Shown here in pieces: positions 8,945 through 17,601 of a stretch of 64,000 bases of DNA. Position numbers and translations under genes: made by a program. The notes under the pieces were generated by a model. It did no database searches, had not been told where the DNA came from, and saw only the letters and a list, made by a program, of their open reading frames with translations. Origin of the DNA: Bradyrhizobium yuanmingense (GTDB lineage: Bacteria > Pseudomonadota > Alphaproteobacteria > Rhizobiales > Xanthobacteraceae); NCBI RefSeq assembly GCF_029167105.1, contig NZ_JARFML010000036.1, forward strand, positions 1-64,000. Reading direction: 5' to 3'. Each line of letters starts with the position of its first letter. The first letter of the stretch is position 1.

Positions 8945-9350
8945 ATGGCTTCTGTTTTCGCTCTGTTCTTCTGCGTAGAGAATTCGTGTCGCGAGCTAAT
9001 TACTGAGCGGCTGCTCGAAGGTCATGGGATCGATTGGTGGGAAAACGTGCGTACCAGTCAAGATCAGGACAGTTGTGCAATCACTCAAGGAGGCTGAGGA
9101 GCATCATCGGTATCATACTGCCCGCTCCTCAGAATCGATCGGCTACACGACCTTCGGCCATCTTGCGCAGATCGTGATCGCACGTTGGCAAGATTTCGAG
9201 GACTTATTTCCAGATCAGGCCTGGATCGTTTCGCGATTCAAGGACATGGAGATGTCGCGCAACATCATCATGCACACAGGTATCCTTGCCCCTATTGAAA
9301 TCGACCGCGTTGAGAGCATTGCCCGCGACTGGGTGAGGCAGGTAGGTTAA
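8945..9350 (+). pseudogene. Swt1-like HEPN-domain protein, frameshifted
   Basis: Two adjacent frames together encode one domain. The first, from about 8945, reads ENSCRELITERLLEGHGIDWWENV. The second, open from about 9050 to 9350, reads VKIRTVVQSLKEAEE, then GYTTFGHLAQIVIARW, and ends with SRNIIMHTG. The RNxxxH motif (RNIIMH) is the HEPN ribonuclease signature, and the preceding lE..lR and WWe pattern fits Swt1-type HEPN domains. The frame change lies close to 9050. The ATG at 9024 is in the second frame only and would give a 108-aa fragment lacking the first helices. HEPN proteins are often toxins or defence effectors; this copy looks inactivated unless the shift is programmed or a sequencing error. 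Confidence 0.65.
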
Positions 9351-9694
9351 GGCTACCTACGCTCGCGAGATGTAAGCTCCGCGTAACTCCAGAGTCAGCA
9401 AGGGTTGCAGGGTCAAAGATATCTCGAACTTAGTCCTCTGAACCAGATCGGGCCAAAGCTTGGATTGCGTTCTGCTCTGGACCTCTTGGGCCCAAAGCGA
9501 GGATCAAAATGGATAGTGCCGTGGGACAGGTCAGTATGCCTGCCACCAATCTGTCGCATTGCAACCTCCAGTGTGCCCGACAAAATGCAACTAAGAATCT
9601 GAGCAACTGAAGATGCGCATGTTCGAGTTTAGCACAATTACCAATGCTAACTCCAAAGTTCATGATCGGATAGTCAGGGTGAGGAGGGTTGGGA
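9351..9694. other. Intergenic, no gene recognised
   Basis: About 340 bp following the HEPN remnant. A minus-strand frame covers much of it, but its composition is not protein-like enough to call. The last bases hold the Shine-Dalgarno sequence (GAGGAGGG) of the next gene. Confidence 0.4.
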
Positions 9695-9946
9695 ATGAAA
9701 TTCATCGTCGCTCAGCTTTTACTAGCTGCGGGGATTTTCCTTGGTCTGGGAATCACACCAGGTGGTGCGGCATGCAGCCCACCCGATGGGTGCGTTGTGG
9801 AAGACAGTTGCAGACCTTTTGGAAACTATACTAGGTGCGGCGTAGCCTGTAACAACGGGAGTAGCGACAGGTGCTACAAGGAGATTAGCCCATATTGCGC
9901 ACGATGGCCAAAATGCTCCGGCGCACTTCTTCGGAGGAAAGGATGA
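9695..9946 (+). CDS. Small exported cysteine-rich protein
   Basis: 83 aa from the ATG at 9695, preceded by GAGGAGGG at good spacing. The first ~27 residues (MKFIVAQLLLAAGIFLG onward) form a Sec signal peptide. The mature part of about 55 residues holds eight cysteines, suggesting a disulfide-bonded periplasmic or secreted peptide. No family was recognised. Another frame stays open from before this gene's stop to a TGA at 10077-10079 and reads plausibly (HFFGGKDESEERVSEESFKD), so the locus may be frameshifted or hold a second small gene. Confidence 0.5.
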   Translation: MKFIVAQLLLAAGIFLGLGITPGGAACSPPDGCVVEDSCRPFGNYTRCGVACNNGSSDRCYKEISPYCARWPKCSGALLRRKG

Positions 9947-10188
9947 GTCCGAGGAACGCGTAAGCGAAGAGAGCTTTAAGGACGCAATGAACAAGCTGGC
10001 GCTTGCAATCGCAGCGGTCGGACTAAGTACTGCCAGTGCGTCGTCCAAGAAAGTCCCGTACATAACGCGCCTGTGGTGACGTACGGGTGACCAAAACGTC
10101 TTAACCCCAACCGATCGGTCCGCATTAGGTTACGCAGCCGCCCCGACAACCCGTCGGAATTGCCTCGCTCATCCGAGCAAGACGACCT

Positions 10189-10506
10189 TCACGGGCCGGC
10201 GACATTGTACGTTATATAAAAGTACCGGACATAATTAGGACAAACCTGCGTTGGTCCCTTAGACACGATATCAAGCTTAGGCACTTGATATCCCGAGGTA
10301 AATCCCGCACAAACACCGCCGGCAGTTCCTGCTCCCTTAAAGTAAATATACGAGCCGTGGTCCACGACAGAGTTTTCATCCACATAGCGACTATAGGTTG
10401 TCATGGGATGCGGCGTGAAGTCCGGTTCGGACGTAAACTGCTTCAGTTCCTCCTCAGTGGCTCGCTTCAACGTTTTCAGCCAAGCCGATATTTCTTGATT
10501 GGTCAT
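10189..10506 (-). CDS. Hypothetical small protein
   Basis: 105 aa from the ATG at 10506, preceded by GAGG eight bases upstream. It starts MTNQEISAWLKTLKRATEEE, an amphipathic helix, and continues with a soluble part rich in glycine and tyrosine (SYIYFKGAGTAGGVCAGFTS). No signal peptide or membrane segment is present. The function is unknown. A longer in-frame start at 10653 would add 49 residues of poor quality. Confidence 0.5.
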   Translation of the reverse strand: MTNQEISAWLKTLKRATEEELKQFTSEPDFTPHPMTTYSRYVDENSVVDHGSYIYFKGAGTAGGVCAGFTSGYQVPKLDIVSKGPTQVCPNYVRYFYITYNVAGP

Positions 10507-10768
10507 TGTTGCCTCGTCTTTTCGTGACCGATGTGACCTTTCATCCGTTATTAGGTACGGCCTTAGATAACGCTGGTGGGCGCTTATCATGCCATAATAT
10601 GGGATTATGGGCGCAACTGAAAGTCGAAATGCGCAACCTCTCTCGCGCTGCACAAGCTAACGATGTGTCAACCGTCGGCCAGGATGCCAGCAACATAGTC
10701 GCATCGGACACGACCCATTTCGCAAACAGACAACATCGAGAAGAACCCAACGAGCGGCTGATTTTTTG

Positions 10769-10948
10769 GTGCGAGCGCGATACGTGGTGGTCTTGGTCGC
10801 TGCGGCCTTGCTCGGGGCCTGTCTTTACGCGAGCCAAAAAGACGATTCGTATGAGGACGCCTGCGGATGGCGCTGTGATCGTTTGTTTGAAGATGACAGC
10901 TTGCAGAGCGGCAGCGACCGACTATGCCAAGAATTCGCTAGGAGTTAA
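10769..10948 (+). CDS. Small putative lipoprotein
   Basis: About 59 aa from a GTG at 10769; a TTG immediately before is also possible. The N-terminus VRARYVVVLVAAALLGAC is a textbook lipoprotein signal with a lipobox. The mature part is short and acidic with three more cysteines. There is no recognisable family and no strong ribosome binding site, so the call rests on the signal sequence alone. Confidence 0.4.
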   Translation: MRARYVVVLVAAALLGACLYASQKDDSYEDACGWRCDRLFEDDSLQSGSDRLCQEFARS

Positions 10949-11499
10949 TTCGCTCCAGGCGGGGTGGCGCAGATTCAAGTGGCACTGGACCAGCTTCCAA
11001 TAGTCTTCGCCGTCTGCAACGTAAGCAAGCGGCCGACGACACTCGGGTTGACCATCTGACAGCGCTGAGCGAACGAGGAATTAACTTTTGAAGGCGTCTT
11101 CCGCTCATGCCGTTTTACATTGATGGGCGAGCCTACTGTCGGTAAACCGATGCAGATTAGCTCAGCTGTCGAATAGCGGTAGCACATGCGCAGGTCTGTT
11201 ATCAGCTCTCCTATGAATCAAACATAGTTATCGCAGAGACAGAGTGTGTTTGTTGTACCAGTTCTTGTAGCACGGAGTGACATAGGGCTCTCCAGCTGCT
11301 CGCTCAACGCCACTATACCAGGGAAGAGCGCTTTATAGCATATGTCAGAGAGGATGGCTCAACTCCGATGCGCGATGTCAGCCTTCCTTCGCATAAGTAC
11401 ACTTCATTAGTTGTCCTAACGTGGCGAAGCATCCTCCGGCTCCTCTTCGAAGTGGAGCATCGTGGTCTCTGGGCGCTTTACGACGCGAGCTGTTGAGCG
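10949..11499. other. Intergenic, no gene recognised
   Basis: About 550 bp of low-GC sequence. A minus-strand frame of 70 codons ending at 10975 has no start signal and no motif I know. No hairpin-plus-T-run terminator was seen. Confidence 0.35.
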
Positions 11500-11832
11500 C
11501 TAGCGGCGCCTTGGGGACCTTATCGGAGTGTGATTCCTAACTTGTCCGTCACCTCCGCACGTATGGCTTGACTCGCAGAAGCAGTCTACGCAGGCACCTT
11601 GCTCATCAAGGTAGCATATCTCCTGAGTACCGGAATAATCACAGCAACCACCGATGTAACAGATACCTCGTGGCCGAACGCGCGCTTTGCCCTTCGCGTG
11701 CAATATAGAATTCGCCGTTTCCGGCATCTGAGATTTTGATAGCTGGGCGAATTCGTTCAAACTGCCATCACTAGCCGCATAGGCGCTGGGGCAAGAAAAG
11801 TATAGAGCAATTGCAGATAAAATTCCTAGCAC
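11500..11832 (-). CDS. Exported cysteine-rich protein
   Basis: 110 aa from a GTG at 11832. The N-terminus LGILSAIALYFSCPSAYA is a signal peptide with an AYA cleavage site. The mature part has a charged linker followed by CYIGGCCDYSG and a run of six further cysteines, ending in a basic tail. The cysteine spacing suggests disulfides or metal binding. No family was recognised. It is the second small exported cysteine-rich protein in the island, on the opposite strand from the one at 9695 and not similar to it in sequence. Confidence 0.5.
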   Translation of the reverse strand: MLGILSAIALYFSCPSAYAASDGSLNEFAQLSKSQMPETANSILHAKGKARVRPRGICYIGGCCDYSGTQEICYLDEQGACVDCFCESSHTCGGDGQVRNHTPIRSPRRR

Positions 11833-12081
11833 GAGTCTTATTGTGATGCTCCTGCTCGTTCGCTTATTGCTGAATATTAGCGGCAGGATGCTACACCAGG
11901 GTGTGACCTTGCGCCAGCTGGATTAGGGCACGGTTCAATGCATTTGGAGAGACGCGCCACGGCTCCACATGTGAAGCGGCTCTAATGGTTGATACGGAGC
12001 TCAGGCAATATCGAAGACGCGGTTAGCATTAAGGCTCGAGCAGAAGCCCATCGAAGACGAAGCGCTTCAGCTTCTCCAGGT

Positions 12082-12711
12082 TCATATTCCGAGGTTCTCT
12101 TTCAGTGATCGGAAGATGGCATTATAAATTGCAACATCACTCGTCGCGGGTAAGTGTATCTGCATATTGTAATGAAACTCCGTTGGCTTTTGGCCAGGCT
12201 GAGCTTGGTTGTGCGTCGGGGACACTGGCGGTGTTGCTGGTAAGGCAATAGGTTCAACCACCTTCGCGGGCTCTGCTCTCCGAGCTGACTGCGCCTTGAA
12301 GTCAGCCAGATTTGCTAACGCTCTAAAGGTTGATGCGTAACGCGCTACTGTCGCTGCATCCTTTCCGGTGATCCTGCTGATTGCGCCCCGTAACTCGTTG
12401 TCCGAAGCATCCTGCATGTTGATATTGATCGCGAAAAGATCCGCATACAGTTCTCGAAGTTTTTCCGCGAGGATCGCCCCACGCGTTTCCTTCACGCGCA
12501 GTACGTCAAAAGCATCGGTTGGGGCACCATCGCCGTTGAGAAAACCAAGCTTCCGGAACAGCGGAATAAGTGCCCGGTCATTTGTGCTGGTGAACCCGAG
12601 TGACCTTAGGAACTCTTGTGTGAGCTTTTGAGGTCTGGCGGCAGCACTGAGAGCGTCCAAGAATGAAGCAATTCTGTTGTTGCTGATTACAAACGGATAC
12701 TGATCAGGCAC
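12082..12711 (-). CDS. DUF5343 domain-containing protein
   Basis: 209 aa from the GTG at 12711, chosen because GGGAGGGG lies five bases upstream; a TTG at 12744 is possible. Residues 1-140 match the DUF5343 pattern: start YPFVISNNRIASFLDAL, then LTQEFLRSLGF, DRALIPLFRKLGFLNGDG, P and a helix with LREL. A proline-rich linker leads to FHYNMQIHLPATSDVAIYNA, a short C-terminal element often seen with this domain. The molecular role is unknown. Such genes are common in accessory regions. No partner gene is adjacent. Confidence 0.75.
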   Translation of the reverse strand: MPDQYPFVISNNRIASFLDALSAAARPQKLTQEFLRSLGFTSTNDRALIPLFRKLGFLNGDGAPTDAFDVLRVKETRGAILAEKLRELYADLFAININMQDASDNELRGAISRITGKDAATVARYASTFRALANLADFKAQSARRAEPAKVVEPIALPATPPVSPTHNQAQPGQKPTEFHYNMQIHLPATSDVAIYNAIFRSLKENLGI

Positions 12712-13129
12712 GTATGCCCCTCCCTCTGAGCTCCCCAGATCCAATCATCTGGCGAGTCGGGGGTGGTCAACTTCTACGATATGTGTAACGTGACTGGTAA
12801 ACACCTCCTACGGCTGCTAATAATTCGCTAGAAAAATCAAAGCCAAAGGCGTCGCGCAGCGCAATCCGCCCCTGGGCACCATGTCCCTGACATCGGACGT
12901 CCCCGAGACGTGGCTGCCCCTGAGGCACGACCCTCGTTCGCTATACGCGGCCGGCGGCCGCTGATATGATCCTCGGACGGTAAACGGCAGCTCGCCACCA
13001 ACCTTTCTGCGATGCCGGCTTTCTGATCGGACCTCGATCCCGCTCGCGCCTTTTCGCATTGCTTCGACAACAACGCTGAACAAATTCGTCAACGGCTGCC
13101 GCGTCCCCGCTCATATTGGGAGATGTGCC
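12712..13129. other. Island/core boundary, intergenic
   Basis: About 420 bp in which composition changes from the low-GC island to GC-rich core DNA. No gene, tRNA or obvious attachment site was recognised. The last bases hold GGGAGA before the ATG of the DUF1326 gene. Confidence 0.4.
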
Positions 13130-13762
13130 ATGACTGCATCGGACTGGCGTCTCGAAGGCGAATGGATGAAGAACTGCACCTGCGCGTTTGGCTGCCCCTG
13201 CGATTTCAACGCACGGCCGACCCAAGGCTATTGCAAGGGATTGGTCGCCATGCGGATCGCCAAGGGACATTTCGAAGGGACCAGGCTCGATGGTCTCTGC
13301 TTTGCGATCACGGTGGATTTCCCAGGGCCGCTGCATGAGGGCAACGGGACAATCCAGCCCATCATCGACGAACGCGCCACGGCGGAGCAGCGACAGGCGT
13401 TGTTCGATATCTTCTCCGGTAAGCATTCGGCCGAAGGCACGCTGTTCCAGATCGTCAGCATGATCGTCACCAAGATCCATGATCCCGTGTTTGTGCCGTT
13501 CGAGTTCTCCTTCGACAAGGACGGACGCGTCGCAAGACTCGTCGCCAAGGGCGTGCTCGAGACCGATGTCGAGCCGATCAGGAATCCGGTGACCGGTGAT
13601 CCGCACCGCATCCAGGTGGTCATGCCCGAAGGGTTCGAACATCGGGCGGCCGAGGTCGCATCCGCCGACATCCGCTCGACCGGCGCGATCCCGTTCGAGA
13701 CCCGCGGTACGCACAGCTCGCTCGCCAATGTCGTGCAGACGCCCAAGGGCGTTGCGGCATGA
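13130..13762 (+). CDS. DUF1326 domain-containing protein
   Basis: 210 aa with the family hallmark near the N-terminus: WRLEGEWMKNCTCAFGCPC, in which three closely spaced cysteines could bind a metal. The rest is a soluble beta-rich domain. The start has GGGAGA ten bases upstream. The next gene, 48 bp downstream, encodes a DUF2182 membrane protein. These two families are found side by side in many proteobacteria and probably act together, perhaps in metal handling. The biochemical role is not established. Confidence 0.88.
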   Translation: MTASDWRLEGEWMKNCTCAFGCPCDFNARPTQGYCKGLVAMRIAKGHFEGTRLDGLCFAITVDFPGPLHEGNGTIQPIIDERATAEQRQALFDIFSGKHSAEGTLFQIVSMIVTKIHDPVFVPFEFSFDKDGRVARLVAKGVLETDVEPIRNPVTGDPHRIQVVMPEGFEHRAAEVASADIRSTGAIPFETRGTHSSLANVVQTPKGVAA

Positions 13763-13810
13763 TGCGGCGCTGACACCGACACGAGAGCTCGGCGTCAGCT
13801 CCTGATCGCC

Positions 13811-14602
13811 ATGGACAAGTCGATGCAGGAGCGCTCGATACTGGAACACTTGCTCCACCGCGACCGGCTGATCGTCGCGATCGGGACCGCCGCAGTGGTG
13901 GCGCTCGCCTGGGCCTATCTCGCTGCCGGCGCCGGCATGGACACGGAGATGATGGCCGAGATGCCGGACATGGCGCCGATGCCGTGGACGCCATTCTATG
14001 GCGCGCTGCTGTTCGTGATGTGGTGGGTGATGATGGTCGCGATGATGGCGCCGAGCGCGGTGCCCACCGTTCTCTTGTATGCGACCGTGAAGCGCAAGCA
14101 GGAGGCTGCTTCTCGCGCCGCAATCGATAGCTGGATCTTTCTCGCCGGCTATCTCGTGACGTGGGCCGGGTTCAGTCTCGTTGCAGTCCTGGTGCAAGGA
14201 GCGTTCGAACGCTTCGGGTTGCTGTCGATGGCGATGGCAAGCACCAGCGCCATTCTGGGCGGCGGCGTTCTGATTGCAGCAGGGCTTTATCAGTTCACGC
14301 CGCTCAAACAGGCCTGCCTGCGCTATTGCGACAGCCCGCTGTTGTTTCTCAGCCGACATTGGCGGCCCGGCACGCGCGGCGCATTCCGGATGGGACTTCG
14401 CCACGGCAGCTACTGCGTCGGCTGCTGCTGGTTTCTGATGGTATTGCTGTTCGTCGGCGGCGTGATGAACCTGGCCTGGATCATCGGCATCGCACTCTAT
14501 GTCGCCGCCGAGAAGCTGCTGCCGTTCGGCCAACGACTGAGTTATGCGGCAGGCGCGCTTCTCATCCTGTCCGGCACGATCGTCCTTGCGCGCGCGATGT
14601 GA
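13811..14602 (+). CDS. DUF2182 predicted metal-binding membrane protein
   Basis: 263 aa polytopic membrane protein with about six to seven transmembrane helices. The conserved block WWVMMVAMMAPSAVP, rich in methionine, is characteristic of DUF2182 and could coordinate copper or another soft metal. The first loop is also rich in methionine and acidic residues (DTEMMAEMPDMAPMP). It follows the DUF1326 gene on the same strand and is probably co-transcribed. The transported or bound ligand is unknown. Confidence 0.88.
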   Translation: MDKSMQERSILEHLLHRDRLIVAIGTAAVVALAWAYLAAGAGMDTEMMAEMPDMAPMPWTPFYGALLFVMWWVMMVAMMAPSAVPTVLLYATVKRKQEAASRAAIDSWIFLAGYLVTWAGFSLVAVLVQGAFERFGLLSMAMASTSAILGGGVLIAAGLYQFTPLKQACLRYCDSPLLFLSRHWRPGTRGAFRMGLRHGSYCVGCCWFLMVLLFVGGVMNLAWIIGIALYVAAEKLLPFGQRLSYAAGALLILSGTIVLARAM

Positions 14603-14744
14603 AAAGCGGTCCAAAGACGGTTAAAATGTGCCGCTCGCGACATGCCGATGCCCGAAACCATCCGACCTCCGTGATGATACGGATGCTTGGAGCTGAAGAA
14701 TTGAGCATTGTCCCAACAAAAACTTAAGGCTGTTTCAGCTAGCT

Positions 14745-17513
14745 TTGTGCCATGAACAGCACCGCGCCCCGGCATCGAACCGCGGGTGCCCCTGTGCAGT
14801 CGAGGCGGAGACAAGCGATGCCAATACTGCGGGCGAACGCAGTTCTGCCCTGGCGGCCAAAGCGGGGGTGCGCGTCGTGATTCCCGCAGGGGCAGTCCGC
14901 AAAGCCGGAAGAACGATCCTGCGGAATGGCCCGCTGCAGATCGCATTGTTCTTTCTGCCCCTGGTCTGGATCGGCTATTTCGCAATCACCGCCTCTGAGC
15001 GGATGGATGCGATGCAGCAAGCGCGGTCGCACGGCAACAGCGTCGCCGAATTGTTCGAGGAGAACACCGAGCGCATCTTCGAGCGCGTGGATCAGTCGTT
15101 GCTGGTGGTGCGGGCACTTTACGCCCAGGATCCGCCGGCCTTCAGCCTGAAGTTCTGGTCCGACAAGGCCCGCATCGCCACCGGCGACGTGGTCCAGTTC
15201 GCTCTGATCGGATCGGACGGATACATGATCGAGACGACGGCGGGCTATTCCGGTCCGCCGCTCTATCTCGGTGATCGCGAGCACTTCATCCATACCCTGT
15301 CGCAGGTCGACGATCGCCTCTACGTGGCGAAGCCGGTGCTGGGCCGCGCGTCCAAGAAGTGGACGATACAGCTCGCGAGAAAGCTGTTCGACCTCGCCGG
15401 GAATCCGGTCGGCGTGGTTGTCGGCTCGATCAGCGTCGACGTCGTCGGCAGGTTCTACGACACCGCAAAGCTCGGCGTCGGAGGAACGCTGATGCTCAGG
15501 AACGCGAGCTACGTCGTGCTCGCCGCCCGGGGCGTGGACCAGGGCTCCGTGCTGGGACAGCGCGCGCCGAGCCGCGTCGAGGGCGAACTGGGCGACGGCT
15601 TCTATGCGCAATATTGGAACGAGAATCGACCGAACCGCAGCGACCGGCTGATCACGGCGCGCCGGTCGCGCGTGTTTCCGCTCATCTTCACCGTCGGCAT
15701 TTCGGAGGAGGAGATTTATTCCCGCTCCGCCTTCAGGCAGAAGGTCTATCTAGGCGGGGCCCTGCTGCTTACGTTCATCATCCTCGTCGCGACGACATTC
15801 CATTGGCGACGGCAGCAGGCGCTGGATCGCGCCCACCGCGAGCGGCGCGATTTTTCCAGCAAGTTCGAGGATGCGCTCAGGAACCTTCCCCAGGGCTTGA
15901 GCATGTTCGACGGCCGCGACCGCCTGATCGCGTTCAACCGGCAATGGCTCGAACTCTATGACCTCGTGCCGGAAGACATTCGGATCGGCATGGACTTCCG
16001 GGAGGTGTTCGCGAAGCAGACCGCCGTGCTCGACGTCGAGATGTACCTCGTCGATCTGAAGAACCGGCTCGCTCAGTCGGAGCAGATCTCGAACACCGTG
16101 CAGTTCCCGGACGGCCGGGTCGTCTACATCTCCTACGGCCGGCGCGAGGACGGCGGCTGGGTTGCCACGCATGAGGACATCACCGAGCGAAAGGCGTCGG
16201 CGGACCGCATCGAGCGGCTCGCGCATTACGACAGCCTGACCGGCCTTGCCAATCGCAACCTGTTCAAGGAGCGCATCGACGAGGCGCTGGCCCGCTCGCG
16301 TCGGCTGGAGCCAGCGTTTGCCGTACTCCTGCTCGATCTCGACAAGTTCAAGTCGGTCAATGATGCGCTCGGCCATCAATGCGGCGACGCGTTGCTGAAG
16401 CAGGTCGCCGACCGGATCAAGGCGCAGATCCGTGATGCCGATACGGCGGCGCGGATCGGCGGCGACGAGTTTGCCGTGATCGTTGCGCCCGGCCGGGCCG
16501 TGATGGGCGACGGCGCTGCAAGCCTGGCCGCGCGGCTGGTCCAGGCCATTGCCGAGCCCTATCACATCGATGGCCATCCGGTCGTGATCGGCTGTAGCAT
16601 TGGTCTTGCGCTCGTGCCCGAGCACGGCACGCGGGTTGACGAGATCCTTCGCAATGCCGATCTCGCGCTCTACAGGTCGAAGAATGCCGGCCGCAGCTGC
16701 TTCCACGTTTATTCAGCGGAGCTCAAGGCGGAAGCGGATCAGCGCAACGTGCTCGAGATCGAGCTGCGTGAAGCGATCTGGCGCGAGGAGATAGAGCTCT
16801 ATTATCAGCCCGTGATCGAGCTTGGCAGCGGTCGGGTAAAATCGGTCGAGGCCCTGGCGCGCTGGCATCACGGCACCAGGGGCTACATCCCTCCGGCGGA
16901 GTTCATTGCGGTTGCGGAGGCGGGGGGATTGATCGTCGAGCTCGGCGATCAGGTGCTCGCCAAAGCCTGTCGCGATGCGATGAGCATGCCGGCCGACGTC
17001 AAGGTCGCCGTCAATCTCTCCGCCCTGCAATTTGCCAGCGCCAATCTCGTCGACACCGTGACCTTTGCGTTGGCGCAGAGCGGGCTTCCGCAAACCCGGC
17101 TCGAGCTCGAGATCACCGAGAGCGTATTTCTCGCCGACACCGAGGAGAACCTCAGGACGCTCCAGCGACTCAAGGCGCTCGGCGTCTCCATTGCCCTCGA
17201 CGATTTCGGCGTCGGATACTCGTCTTTGTCCTATTTGACGGCCTTTCCTTTCGACAAGGTCAAGATCGACAAATCCTTCATCGACAGGATCGATCGCTGC
17301 GAGACCGTCGCCGTGCTGAAATCCATCGTGCAGCTCGCCAAGACGCTGAAGCTGTCGATCGTCGCCGAGGGTGTCGAGTCCCCCGAACAGGTCAGACGGC
17401 TCCAATCACTCGGCATCCCGCTCGGCCAGGGATTTCATTTCAGCAAGCCCGTGCCGCTTGCAAACCTCTCCTGGCAAGCCGCCACAGCGCGCCGGAAACG
17501 GCGGGCAGCGTGA
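14745..17513 (+). CDS. Membrane-bound GGDEF-EAL cyclic-di-GMP enzyme
   Basis: Up to 922 aa. Transmembrane segments near residues 64-83 and 335-352 flank a periplasmic sensor of the double-PDC/Cache type. A PAS-like region (about 375-480) follows, then a diguanylate cyclase domain with intact GGDEF (572-576) and an upstream RDAD I-site (563-566), then a phosphodiesterase domain with EAL (702-704), DDFGVG, a catalytic lysine (KIDKSF) and VAEGVE. Both catalytic centres look active, so the net activity cannot be predicted. The longest frame starts with TTG; a GTG near 14868 or 14877, about 20 residues before the first membrane helix, is more likely the true start. Confidence 0.88.
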   Translation: MCHEQHRAPASNRGCPCAVEAETSDANTAGERSSALAAKAGVRVVIPAGAVRKAGRTILRNGPLQIALFFLPLVWIGYFAITASERMDAMQQARSHGNSVAELFEENTERIFERVDQSLLVVRALYAQDPPAFSLKFWSDKARIATGDVVQFALIGSDGYMIETTAGYSGPPLYLGDREHFIHTLSQVDDRLYVAKPVLGRASKKWTIQLARKLFDLAGNPVGVVVGSISVDVVGRFYDTAKLGVGGTLMLRNASYVVLAARGVDQGSVLGQRAPSRVEGELGDGFYAQYWNENRPNRSDRLITARRSRVFPLIFTVGISEEEIYSRSAFRQKVYLGGALLLTFIILVATTFHWRRQQALDRAHRERRDFSSKFEDALRNLPQGLSMFDGRDRLIAFNRQWLELYDLVPEDIRIGMDFREVFAKQTAVLDVEMYLVDLKNRLAQSEQISNTVQFPDGRVVYISYGRREDGGWVATHEDITERKASADRIERLAHYDSLTGLANRNLFKERIDEALARSRRLEPAFAVLLLDLDKFKSVNDALGHQCGDALLKQVADRIKAQIRDADTAARIGGDEFAVIVAPGRAVMGDGAASLAARLVQAIAEPYHIDGHPVVIGCSIGLALVPEHGTRVDEILRNADLALYRSKNAGRSCFHVYSAELKAEADQRNVLEIELREAIWREEIELYYQPVIELGSGRVKSVEALARWHHGTRGYIPPAEFIAVAEAGGLIVELGDQVLAKACRDAMSMPADVKVAVNLSALQFASANLVDTVTFALAQSGLPQTRLELEITESVFLADTEENLRTLQRLKALGVSIALDDFGVGYSSLSYLTAFPFDKVKIDKSFIDRIDRCETVAVLKSIVQLAKTLKLSIVAEGVESPEQVRRLQSLGIPLGQGFHFSKPVPLANLSWQAATARRKRRAA

Positions 17514-17601
17514 GCTGAATGGCGCCGGCGTTTGTCATCATGACCCGCCACTATAGCCGCTTGGACTGAAGAGCAGTCGGGCTGCCGCGTCCTAAGCCGC
17601 C

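Noticed and set aside
12712..13129. A tRNA or attachment site at the island boundary
   Set aside because: No cloverleaf-like sequence or duplicated end was found by eye.
12941..14614. A 557-codon minus-strand frame opposite DUF1326 and DUF2182
   Set aside because: The plus-strand genes have family motifs and ribosome binding sites; the antisense frame is compositional.
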